In this document: positions 16,831 to 24,834 of the stretch, piece after piece
Layout: each line of letters opens with the position of its first letter
How positions within the stretch are numbered: position 1 is the first letter of the stretch
NCBI RefSeq assembly: GCF_033958435.1
Contig: NC_134138.1
Location: 183,886,798-183,950,797 of the forward strand
Direction: 5' to 3'
Source: Carettochelys insculpta
Taxonomy: Eukaryota > Chordata > Testudines > Carettochelyidae
Length of the DNA: 64,000 nt
Position numbers and translations under genes: made by a program
Notes under the pieces: model-generated
The model's input: the letters and a program-made list of their open reading frames with translations, nothing else
The model's database searches: none
Told to the model about the DNA's origin: nothing

Positions 16831-16926
16831 GTGGAGCACCCACGGGGACACATCTCGAAGAACCACCGTTACTACGGTGAGTAACTTCTCTTTCTTCTTC
16901 GAGTGTCCCCGTGGGTGCTCCACCAT
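16831..16926 (-). repeat. DIRS copy A internal complementary region
   Basis: 16831-16891 is the exact inverted complement of the left element tip (16569-16629), and 16892-16926 is the inverted complement of the right element tip (about 22632-22666). Together they mirror the junction of the two ends of a circular copy, the hallmark of DIRS elements. It follows the recombinase stop codon (16972-16974) by about 45 bp. The same arrangement is present in copies B (near 30220-30310) and C (near 44070-44165). Confidence 0.9.
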
Positions 16927-16971
16927 AGGTGACTACCCAGCAGTAACCCAGATAGGTGGTGGGTAATCGGA

Positions 16972-19851
16972 TTATGTGCAGCTGGTCCCCGAGAGGACCG
17001 CTGCAGAGAGACGGGTATCCTCTTGGAATACCCTGTGAAGGGCGTAATGTTTGGCGAACGTGTCGTAGGATGACCAGGTCGCCGCTCTGCAAATGTCTTT
17101 CAATGCAACGCCCTTGAAAAAGGCTGTTGATGCTGCCACCGCCCTGGTGGAATGAGCCCTGGGAGTGGCCGACAAAGGAGTCTTTCTGAGCTCGTAGCAC
17201 ATTTTTATGCAGGATACAATGTGCTTTGAGATTCTCTGCGATGAGAGACCTTCTCCTTTAGATTTGGGAGCGAGGGAGACCAGGAGTCTATCCGATTTTC
17301 GGAAGGACTTGGTCCTGTCTACGTAGAAGGCTAGCGCCCTCCTCACATCCAGGAGGTGTAGGCGCGCCTCTTCGCTGGAGTTATGAGGCTTTGGATAGAA
17401 CGAGGGTAGAACAATAGGTTCATTGATGTGAAACTCGGAAGAAACTTTGGGAACAAAGGCTGGATGCAGCCGTATGGTTACCGCCTCCTTGGAAAAGACA
17501 GTGCAGGGTGGCGTTGCCATGACTGCCGCAAGCTCGCTCACCCGACGGGCTGACGTAATTGCAAGAAGAAAGGTCGTCTTTACTGTAAGGAGGCGAAGGG
17601 GAACCGTGGCCAAGGGCTCGAACGGTGGTCCCATGAGTGTGGTAAGCACCAGGTCCAAGCTCCACGAAGGTGGAATCGGTTTCCGAGGGGGGTATAGGTT
17701 TACCAACCCTTTGAGGAACCTGGTAACCATAGGGTGGGCGAACACCGTGTGCCCTCCCTCCTCATGTCTGAACGCCGAGATGGCGGCCAGGTGGACCTTT
17801 AACGAGGATAGCGAGAGTCCTGCTCTCTTGAGGTCCAGTAAATACTCTAGAATTGTAGGTATAGGCACCGAAAGGGGGGCCAGCTGCTTGGTAGAACACC
17901 AAGCCATGAAGCGAGTCCATTTTTGTTTGTAGGTTTTCCTAGTGGAAGTCCTCCTGCTACTTTCTAGGACTTGCTGTACTTCCACTGTGCATGTGCTCTC
18001 TAGGGAGCTGAGCCATGGATTAGCCACGCTTGCAGTCGCAGGCTTTGGGGGTGCGGATGCACTATGGACCCCTGGGCCTGCGTGAGCAGGTCCGGCGCCA
18101 CCGGAAGAGGCATCGGTGGGCGGTCCGACAGGCGCAGGAGTAGGGGGAACCATGGTTGGCGATCCCATGTTGGGACTATCAGGATCATCCGAGCCTTGTC
18201 TCTCCTGGCTTTTTGCAGAACCTTGTGGATCAGCACTGCGGGGGGAAACGCGTAAAGCAGGGGGCCTCCCCACGGGATCGCGAACGCGTCCCCCAGGGAC
18301 CCCCGGCCCAGCCCTGCTCTGGAGGAGAATCGTGGGCACTGTTTGTTGTGCTGAGTGGCAAACAGATCTATTTGGGGAAACCCCCATGCGTGGAAAATAG
18401 GCCGTAGTAGATCGGGACGGATCTGCCACTCGTGGGTGAGCGCAAAACGTCTGCTCAACTGGTCTGCCTTCACGTTGTGCGTGCCCGGCAAGTAGGAGGC
18501 TCTCAGGATTATATCGTGGGCGATGCACCAGTTCCATAGGCGGATTGCTTCCGCGCATAAGGTACGGGATCGAGCTCCTCCTTGCCTGTTTATGTAAAAC
18601 ATGGTGGAGGTATTGTCTGTACTGATCCCGACGACTTTGCCTTGTATACGGTCTCGAAAGTGTTTGCAGGCGTTGAACACTGCTCTGAGCTCTAAAACAT
18701 TGATATGCAGAGACTGTTCCGTGGGTGACCACAGTCCTTGAGCCACCTCTTCGCCCATGTGCGCTCCCCACCCTATGAGGGAGGCATCCGTAGTGAGGAA
18801 AACCGATATTTGCGGCTGATGGAAGGGTACCCCTGTTAGCAAGTTCCCGGGGTTTACCCACCATTGCAGGGATTCGCGCACCCCAGGTGGGGGCGACACC
18901 ACCCTGTGAACGGTGTGTACTGCCGGCTTGTATACACTTGCCAGCCAATGTTGCATGCCGCGCATGTGCAACCTGGCGTTCTGTACCACAAACGTAGCCG
19001 CTGCCATGTGGCCCAGCAGCTGCAAGCACGTCAAGATCGGCACCGTAGGGCTGAAGGTGATGACCTGCACGAGGGAACCGATGGCTCGAAAGCGAGCCTC
19101 TGGAAGGTATACTCTCGCCGAGACTGAGTTTATGCGAGCCCCTATGAACTCTATGTCCTGTGAGGGGTCTATCTTTGATTTTGCCATATTGATAACCAGG
19201 CCAAGTGCGGAGAACGTGTTTGCTGTGACGCGTATCAAGCGGAGAACCTCCCTTTTCGAGGTCCCTTTGAGCAGGCAGTCGTCCAGATACGGGAAAATAA
19301 ACACCCCCTGTCTGTGCAGGTAGGCTGACACCACTGCCAAGGTCTTGGTGAAGACTCTGGGGGCCGAGGAAAGGCCAAACGGTAGGACCTTGTATTGGAA
19401 GTGTTCGTTGCCCACCATGAACCGGAGAAAACGTCGGTGAGCCGGATGAATGGTTATGTGGAAGTACGCGTCTTGTAGATCGAGGGCTGCGAACCAGTCT
19501 CCATCGTCCAGTGCTGTAAGGATGGAGGCAATAGTGATCATCCGAAAACGTTGCTTGCGCAGATACCTGTTGAGGCCACGAAGGTCTAAGATGGGCCTCC
19601 AGCCTCCTGTTTTTTTCTCCGTCAGGAAATACCGAGAGTAGAACCCTTTCCCTTGCAGTTGCTCCGGCACCTTTTCCACCGCCCCTATGAACTCTAGGTG
19701 GGCCACCTCCTGCCTGAGCCTGGCTACATGGGAGGCCTCCTGGGGGTGGGGCTTGGGCGGGGGTCGCGGCGGCGGGAGCGACTGGAAGGGGATGGCGTAC
19801 CCCGTGGCTATGATCTCCAGCACCCATTTGTCTGTGGTGATCCTTTGCCAC
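16972..19851 (-). CDS. DIRS copy A tyrosine recombinase (long open frame)
   Basis: The recombinase joins the circular cDNA to the target. The catalytic part lies in the last ~330 residues: SARRVSELAAV (first Arg, about 17530-17555), HSTRAVAAS (His-x-x-Arg, about 17144-17160) and AKHYAL (tyrosine nucleophile, about 17040-17058). Together these make the R-H-R-Y set. A SAM-like N-terminal region (TRKTYKQKWTRFMAWCS) precedes it. The first ~620 codons overlie RT/RNase H in another frame and show no recognisable fold. The frame given starts at GTG and is open even further upstream, to the TGA that ends gag (19942-19944). The true start is unknown, and the protein could be made by readthrough of gag or by internal initiation or splicing. 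The stop is TAA. Confidence 0.85.
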   Translation of the reverse strand: MAKDHHRQMGAGDHSHGVRHPLPVAPAAATPAQAPPPGGLPCSQAQAGGGPPRVHRGGGKGAGATARERVLLSVFPDGEKNRRLEAHLRPSWPQQVSAQATFSDDHYCLHPYSTGRWRLVRSPRSTRRVLPHNHSSGSPTFSPVHGGQRTLPIQGPTVWPFLGPQSLHQDLGSGVSLPAQTGGVYFPVSGRLPAQRDLEKGGSPLDTRHSKHVLRTWPGYQYGKIKDRPLTGHRVHRGSHKLSLGESIPSRGSLSSHRFPRAGHHLQPYGADLDVLAAAGPHGSGYVCGTERQVAHARHATLAGKCIQAGSTHRSQGGVAPTWGARIPAMVGKPRELANRGTLPSAANIGFPHYGCLPHRVGSAHGRRGGSRTVVTHGTVSAYQCFRAQSSVQRLQTLSRPYTRQSRRDQYRQYLHHVLHKQARRSSIPYLMRGSNPPMELVHRPRYNPESLLLAGHAQREGRPVEQTFCAHPRVADPSRSTTAYFPRMGVSPNRSVCHSAQQTVPTILLQSRAGPGVPGGRVRDPVGRPPALRVSPRSADPQGSAKSQERQGSDDPDSPNMGSPTMVPPTPAPVGPPTDASSGGAGPAHAGPGVHSASAPPKPATASVANPWLSSLESTCTVEVQQVLESSRRTSTRKTYKQKWTRFMAWCSTKQLAPLSVPIPTILEYLLDLKRAGLSLSSLKVHLAAISAFRHEEGGHTVFAHPMVTRFLKGLVNLYPPRKPIPPSWSLDLVLTTLMGPPFEPLATVPLRLLTVKTTFLLAITSARRVSELAAVMATPPCTVFSKEAVTIRLHPAFVPKVSSEFHINEPIVLPSFYPKPHNSSEEARLHLLDVRRALAFYVDRTKSFRKSDRLLVSLAPKSKGEGLSSQRISKHIVSCIKMCYELRKTPLSATPRAHSTRAVAASTAFFKGVALKDICRAATWSSYDTFAKHYALHRVFQEDTRLSAAVLSGTSCT

Positions 19852-20204
19852 TGGTCGTAGAATGGTCGGAGGCGATGGTGAAAAAGTCGTTTCGGATGAT
19901 CTTGTGCAATGGTGGTGATGGCGCAGCCCTGGATTTGTATGTCAAACTTGTGGCCTTTGGCCCCGCCCCGAGGACGTACGGCCCTGTTGTGAGCGTCGCC
20001 TGGGGGTTCTGTACTGCTGGTGCTGCTGATGCCGCCCTTGCTCGTAACCCCTGTGATACTGGGGGCGCTGTTGCTGGTATTGGTACCGCCTTTGCTGTGG
20101 GTAGTACCTTTTCTTTGAGAATGGAGGGGTGTAAATCCCCAGGGTCCTGAGTGTGGCTCTTGAGTCTTTACTGGAATGAAGGACCGAGTCAGTTGATTCA
20201 GCAA
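18000..20204 (-). CDS. DIRS copy A reverse transcriptase, RNase H and methyltransferase-like tail
   Basis: RT blocks are visible in order: GWRPILDLRGLN, FAALDLQDAYFHITIHP (catalytic Asp), LPFGLSSAPRVFTK and FPYLDDCL (the YxDD site, about 19278-19289). RNase H follows with TTDASLIGWGAH, LELRAVFNAC, STDNTSTMFYIN and HNVKADQLSR, supplying the D-E-D-D residues. The last ~120 residues (from IDLFATQHNK to WDRQPWFPLLL) resemble the DAM-like methyltransferase segment of DIRS proteins. The frame is +1 relative to gag and overlaps it by about 260-290 bp. It opens after a TAA near 20238 and contains no ATG until RFRMITIAS, inside the RT domain; the start coordinate is a TTG. Expression therefore probably needs frameshifting from gag, or splicing. 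Confidence 0.9.
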   Translation of the reverse strand: MLNQLTRSFIPVKTQEPHSGPWGFTPLHSQRKGTTHSKGGTNTSNSAPSITGVTSKGGISSTSSTEPPGDAHNRAVRPRGGAKGHKFDIQIQGCAITTIAQDHPKRLFHHRLRPFYDQWQRITTDKWVLEIIATGYAIPFQSLPPPRPPPKPHPQEASHVARLRQEVAHLEFIGAVEKVPEQLQGKGFYSRYFLTEKKTGGWRPILDLRGLNRYLRKQRFRMITIASILTALDDGDWFAALDLQDAYFHITIHPAHRRFLRFMVGNEHFQYKVLPFGLSSAPRVFTKTLAVVSAYLHRQGVFIFPYLDDCLLKGTSKREVLRLIRVTANTFSALGLVINMAKSKIDPSQDIEFIGARINSVSARVYLPEARFRAIGSLVQVITFSPTVPILTCLQLLGHMAAATFVVQNARLHMRGMQHWLASVYKPAVHTVHRVVSPPPGVRESLQWWVNPGNLLTGVPFHQPQISVFLTTDASLIGWGAHMGEEVAQGLWSPTEQSLHINVLELRAVFNACKHFRDRIQGKVVGISTDNTSTMFYINRQGGARSRTLCAEAIRLWNWCIAHDIILRASYLPGTHNVKADQLSRRFALTHEWQIRPDLLRPIFHAWGFPQIDLFATQHNKQCPRFSSRAGLGRGSLGDAFAIPWGGPLLYAFPPAVLIHKVLQKARRDKARMILIVPTWDRQPWFPLLLRLSDRPPMPLPVAPDLLTQAQGSIVHPHPQSLRLQAWLIHGSAP

Positions 20205-22182
20205 ACAGCTTCTGCAAGTCGAAGGGAAGGTCGATTATCTTCGCCTGCAGATCTCTCGGTATGCCCGAGGTCTGGAGCCAGGACTCCCGTCGCATCACCA
20301 CTGCAGTTGCTGTGGAACGTGCTGCCGTGTCCGCAACGTCCAAAGCAATCTGAACTTCCATCCTCGCAGCCGCGTAGCCCTCTTGCACTATGGCCTTGAG
20401 GACCGGCTTTTTGTCCTCTGGAAGCGAGTCCATGAGGGAAGTTAATCTGGCATAGTTGTCGAAATTATGGTTCGCCAAGTGCGCTGCATAATTTGCCATT
20501 CGCAAGGTTAAAGTGGAGGAGGAGTAGACCTTTCTGCCGAACAGCTCTAGCTTCTTGGCATCTCTGTCCATTCCCCCTGTTTTAAATTGAGATGTTTTTA
20601 ATCTTTGCTGCGAGGACTCCACCACCAAGGAGTTTGGCTGGGGGTGGCTAAACAAGAACTCCATGCCCTTCGCCGGCACGAAGTATTTCTTATCCGCTCT
20701 CTTTTGGACAGGCGGAATAGTTGCCGGGGTCTGCCATATGGTAGTGGCGGACTCCAAGATCGCTTCATCAAGCGGGATTGCTACTCTGGAGGAGGCCGGG
20801 GAGCTCAAATTTTTAAGGAGCTTATGATGTTTCTCTTGCACTTGTGCTGTCTGGATGCCTTGCGTGAAAGCTACCCTCTTAAACAGCTCCTGAAACTGTT
20901 TGAGATCGTCCTTGGGATGGACGTCCCCTAAGGCCGTGGCCTCATCCGGGGAGGAAAACGAGGAACCGCTGGGGTACATTTCTTTGGACCCTTCCGGTTC
21001 TTGATGGTGATGGTGCGCCCTCTCGCTGGAGGTTTGCGAGGGAAAATCTCGTGGGTCCACGGCCAGCCCCCCCTGGGATGCTTGAGTCTCCGTCCCCGAT
21101 CGCGATTGCCCTCGGGGGTACGAGGTAATATGTGGGGATCTCCCCCTGGTAGATTGCCGATGGTGTCCATGCCCCGCGTGGAAGGGACGACCATGGTAGT
21201 ATAGGCACTGTTCCTGGGAAGGTGACCTTGACCATTCCCTTTGCACGTACCCTGTGTATCTGGGAGAGGGGGATTGTCGAGACACTGGAGAGAGCGATTT
21301 TGCATAATAGTCCAGCGATTCAAATCCCAGGAAGGGCGAGGGTGGTGCCAGCCATGGGGAGGCTGATTGCAGGAAAGGAGAAGGGGGCTCCGGGTAGGCT
21401 AGGGGGGGCCCCTGCCTTCTGGTTGGAGTCTGCAACATGAGCGGAGGGCTGTGAGAGAAGAGCTCCACAGCCCTGTCTGGAGAGGGGCTGCAATGCCTCC
21501 TCTTGTGTGCAGCCTTCCCCCTCCCTTGAGGAGGTAACTCCGCCCCCTGATGGGCGGGGGATCCCGGCCCCGTCGGCACCGTGCTAGGCACGCTCGAGGG
21601 CGGTGCCACACGTGCGGAGTCCTTGTGCGCCTGCAGGCTACGTGCCTGCGCGCCCTGCACCGCCGGTTCCCCGGGGATCGGTGCCGCTGTCTGCGGTGCC
21701 GCTGGTACCGGCGCTTGCTTAGCCGCCGCCCTGCCTGCGGTGCGGGGCGGCTGGCTGATCATCGGAGGCTGAGCCGCTTCCACGTGGCTCTCCGTGCCGC
21801 CGCCGATCAGCTGTTGCTGCGGCTGGGGGCTGCTCGCTCCTCCCGTCCCGCTCACTGTTGCTGCCGGCAGGGATCGGGTTGGAGAAACTTTCCTCCGTTT
21901 TTGCGTTGATGGAGTGAGGGAGGCAGCTTTCCTTCTAAGGGCCCCGGAGGGTCCCTCCTGCTGCGGCCGCTCCGGCACGTCTGGCTGGAGGGCCTTGTCA
22001 AGAAGCAGCAGTTTAATTCTCATCTCCCTGTCTCTCCGTGCTCTGGTCGTTAACTTTGCACAGAAGGCGCATTTTTGTGCCACATGGGACTCCCCCAGGC
22101 ACCTTATGCATAGACTGTGCCCATCGGACACTGGCATCGCCTCTCGGCAGGACTCACATTTTTTAAAGCCTGAGGCGGACAT
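19942..22182 (-). CDS. DIRS copy A Gag-like protein, 746 residues
   Basis: The ATG at 22182 is conserved in position in copies B and C (MSASGF, MSSSGF, MYCSGF). Residues 1-45 form a Cys/His cluster: CESC, DGHSLCIRCLGESH, then CAFC. It resembles the N-terminus of DIRS gag proteins and is probably zinc-binding. A long Pro/Ala/Gln-rich low-complexity region and an Arg-Ser-rich stretch (about residues 300-370) follow. Next comes a conserved globular segment (about residues 400-650), which is the part best kept in B and C. The C-terminus is Arg/Gln/Tyr-rich and ends RPQV. Gag proteins of this kind are thought to package the RNA. The stop is TGA followed by C, and the same frame continues open into the recombinase. 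Confidence 0.88.
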   Translation of the reverse strand: MSASGFKKCESCREAMPVSDGHSLCIRCLGESHVAQKCAFCAKLTTRARRDREMRIKLLLLDKALQPDVPERPQQEGPSGALRRKAASLTPSTQKRRKVSPTRSLPAATVSGTGGASSPQPQQQLIGGGTESHVEAAQPPMISQPPRTAGRAAAKQAPVPAAPQTAAPIPGEPAVQGAQARSLQAHKDSARVAPPSSVPSTVPTGPGSPAHQGAELPPQGRGKAAHKRRHCSPSPDRAVELFSHSPPLMLQTPTRRQGPPLAYPEPPSPFLQSASPWLAPPSPFLGFESLDYYAKSLSPVSRQSPSPRYTGYVQREWSRSPSQEQCLYYHGRPFHAGHGHHRQSTRGRSPHITSYPRGQSRSGTETQASQGGLAVDPRDFPSQTSSERAHHHHQEPEGSKEMYPSGSSFSSPDEATALGDVHPKDDLKQFQELFKRVAFTQGIQTAQVQEKHHKLLKNLSSPASSRVAIPLDEAILESATTIWQTPATIPPVQKRADKKYFVPAKGMEFLFSHPQPNSLVVESSQQRLKTSQFKTGGMDRDAKKLELFGRKVYSSSTLTLRMANYAAHLANHNFDNYARLTSLMDSLPEDKKPVLKAIVQEGYAAARMEVQIALDVADTAARSTATAVVMRRESWLQTSGIPRDLQAKIIDLPFDLQKLFAESTDSVLHSSKDSRATLRTLGIYTPPFSKKRYYPQQRRYQYQQQRPQYHRGYEQGRHQQHQQYRTPRRRSQQGRTSSGRGQRPQV

Positions 22183-22347
22183 TGTTGGTGAGTCTTTGAG
22201 TTTGCTTGTGGGTACTTAGCACTTCTTTGTGCTGTTTCCCCGTCCGATGGCCTGCCTCCGCAGGAGGGCTGATGGCCCTAGCTCCCGGCCTCCGGCGCTG
22301 GTTACTGGGACTGGCTTGAGCTGTCCCTCCGTAGCTTGTTTGTTGTT

Positions 22348-22371
22348 TGTTTTTTTTTTTTTTTTTTTGCA
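22348..22371 (-). other. A-rich tract in the DIRS copy A leader
   Basis: On the coding strand this is a run of about 22 A between the 5' terminal repeat and the gag ATG, roughly 165 bp upstream of the ATG. Copies B (about 35738-35777) and C (about 49602-49617) keep A-rich runs of different length and interruption at the same place. It could be a leader element or a polyadenylate remnant; the function is unknown. Confidence 0.6.
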
Positions 22372-22500
22372 AAATAACAACCGGTTACTTATGGTATCCT
22401 AAGAACTGAAAAACTTTAAAGAGAAAAACAAATAAAGTCGTTGAATACGCTATGTGGCTTTAGCCTAGTCGGATTCCGTCTGCAGCCGACGGCGGTTGAG

Positions 22501-22665
22501 AGGAACTGGCGGGGACCGGATCGCGCACATGGCCAGGAGCGCGCCAGGGAGCGGCGCGTACCGGCGCATGCGCGGTCCGGCAGAAACTGCTTGGAAGATC
22601 CGATCTGCGGCGCCGGCCAAGCCGTCACCTATGGTGGAGCACCCACGGGGACACTCGAAGAAGAA
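22501..22665 (-). repeat. DIRS copy A 5' terminal repeat (right)
   Basis: On the coding strand it starts TTCTTCTTCGAGTGTCCCCG and continues into a GC-rich block. Identical, as far as I can read, to the inverted complement of 16608-16762. It ends at CGAAGAAGAA on the plus strand, directly followed by CR1 sequence (GATGTGTTTTATCTTG). Confidence 0.9.
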
Positions 22666-23980
22666 GATGTGTTTTATCTTGATTTTTGTACAGCTTTTGA
22701 CTATCGCACATGACATTTTCATACACCAAATAGGGAAATATGGTCTAGGTGAAATTGTTATAAAATTAGGAACATTCTGGTTGAAAACCCATACTCAAAG
22801 AGCAATTATCAATGGTTCACTCTTTGAATATGAAGTGGGGACCCTAGGTCTGTGTGTGGTATTATTCAATATTTTTGTTAATGACTTGGGTAATGGACAG
22901 CAGCCTCTGCTTTCAAATCTGGTAATTATATGAAGCTTAGAGTAGTCGTAAAACAAATGGAGGAAACAATTAGAACTGAAAATGAACTTGATACCTTGGA
23001 TTTGCAATCAACAAAATGAAATTAAAAGAATTCAAAATCACTAAACTAAGGAAGGAAAAAAATCAAGGCAGTAGTATTGCTGAAAACTGTCTATTATAGT
23101 ACATCATAACTTGAACATGAGTCAACAAAGTAATGCAGATAAGAAAAAGGCTAAAGTATTTGGAGGTGTAATAAAAAGGGATTTTATATGTAAGACAGGA
23201 GGTAACTGCTTCTCCTTTACTGACACTAGTGAGATCTAGGTTTGTATCAAGTTCCAAATGTCACATTTTCAGGAGAGATGTGCATAAATTGGAGTCTAAA
23301 AGAGAGCAACAAAAATGATAAAAAGAGAAAATCTGACCAATGGAGAAAGACTAAACTGGGTATGTTTAGTCTTGAGGAAGGAAACCTGAAGAGAGACCTG
23401 ATGACAGTCTGAGAGGGATGCTATAATGAGGACATTGATCAACTGTTCTCTTTGTCCACAAAGTAAGACAAGAAGTATTTAGCCTAACCTGCACAAAGGG
23501 AAATTTAGGTTAGATATTAGGGAAACTTTCCAATTATAAGCAGGACAACTGGGAAGAACTAGCAGACGACCGCAGCAGATGCAGGCAGGGGTTACACAAG
23601 GGCCTTCAGAAGGGCGAGATGAGGATCAGACAGCTAGCAGAGGAGAAGTGAGAGCACAGAAAGCACACTAAGGACTTGCCAGATACCCACCACATCTGCA
23701 AGAGATGCAGCAAGGACTGTCACTCTCGTGTGGGTCTTCATAGTCACAGCAGATGCTGTAAATGAAGTCCTCAACTGAAGGATGCCTACTACTACTAAGT
23801 ACTGGAATAGGTATCCCAGGGAGGTTGTGGAATTCCTAATACTGGAAGTTTTTAAGAGCAGATCAGACAAACACCTGCCAGGGGTACTCTAGATACACAT
23901 AGTCCTTTCTGCACCAACACAGGCAGATAGATGAGATGGCCTAGAGGTCTCCTGCAGACCAATTTTTTCATTCTATGATT
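22666..23980 (+). mobile_element. CR1 LINE, right part with intact 3' end
   Basis: It continues the CR1 RT from the left part: VFYLDFCTAFD directly after the DIRS end, then HDIFIHQIGKYGLGE, RAIINGSLFEYEV and VLFNIFVNDLG. Further on come the C-terminal blocks and untranslated 3' tail, ending TTCATTCTATGATT. That ending matches the short ATTCTATGAT-type terminus of CR1. The frame has many stops and shifts. It is interrupted by another LINE-like fragment at about 23567-23800. Confidence 0.85.
23567..23800 (+). mobile_element. 3' tail of another LINE, inserted in CR1
   Basis: In one plus-strand frame it reads RCRQGLHKGLQKGEMRI, then HICKRCSKDCHSRVGLHSHS and RCCK before a stop. The C-x2-C-x-D-C-H-S-R-V-G-L-x-S-H pattern is the C-terminal zinc-finger-like end found on some vertebrate LINE proteins. 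It ends with CTACTACTACT, like a short LINE tail repeat. CR1 sequence resumes directly after it. Confidence 0.6.
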
Positions 23981-24217
23981 AAACTCTGAAATTACATTTT
24001 TTAACACTAGCTGATGAACCTAACTCCTGATCTTGGTGTTTTCACACAGGTAAAGTGAAGAGTAAACTGCAGTATCATACCCTAAATTGAATGTTATTAG
24101 ATTCAAAGTTAAAACTAGTTTTAAAAAAATAGCAATATGTACCCAAAACAATGAAAGTCTATTTTTGTAGTGATATAAGAAAGTGAAAAATTGCTAGAAT
24201 TAAAGGGTTTTTGGCTA

Positions 24218-24478
<261 letters not shown>

Positions 24479-24834
24479 TTATTTTAACATTCAAAAATAA
24501 TATATTACTCTACGTTTAAAAGAACAGCCTGGTATGCTTCACATACATGAATATTCATATTTTTGTAGAATCAGGATAACCTTGGAGATCCACCTTATTT
24601 CCAAAACATCTCAACCACATTTAAACACAGCTAAAAATATTATTCCATGTAAGCAATTATCAAAGATACATTAAGAACAAAATCTTACCAAAGTAGAACC
24701 TCAAAATCACAAAAGGTTAATAAACTACTGAAATGGCTAACATTGAACAAAACATTATGGCTTTTTTCAAAAGTTTACAACTGAATACTGACTTAAACCA
24801 TCCTTGAAAGAAGAAAAGCAGAAGAAAAGCATTG

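Larger units (their letters stand above)
16569..22665 (-). mobile_element. DIRS-type retrotransposon, copy A (apparently intact)
   Basis: A 6.1-kb tyrosine-recombinase retrotransposon with all parts expected of the DIRS order: inverted terminal repeats, gag, RT-RNase H with a methyltransferase-like tail, a tyrosine recombinase, and an internal complementary region (ICR) near the 3' end. DIRS elements are copied through RNA and integrated as a circle by their recombinase, without an integrase. The two terminal arms (16608-16762 and about 22501-22656) look identical over roughly 150 bp, and no frame is interrupted. Copies B and C are damaged, so A is probably the youngest. The element lies in the same orientation as CDK13 and inside an older CR1. 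GAT is found on both flanks. Confidence 0.93.

Noticed and set aside
16580..17200. 206-codon minus-strand open frame next to the DIRS A recombinase
   Set aside because: It lies across the recombinase 3' end, ICR and terminal repeat in a different frame, with no domain; the recombinase frame explains the sequence.
19698..20150. Plus-strand open frames of 60-160 codons antisense to DIRS gag, RT and recombinase (also 17447-17932, 18913-19323, 21550-21909, 31863-32225, 47905-48471)
   Set aside because: They mirror real frames on the minus strand in GC-rich sequence, have no recognisable motifs, and are not consistent between the three copies.
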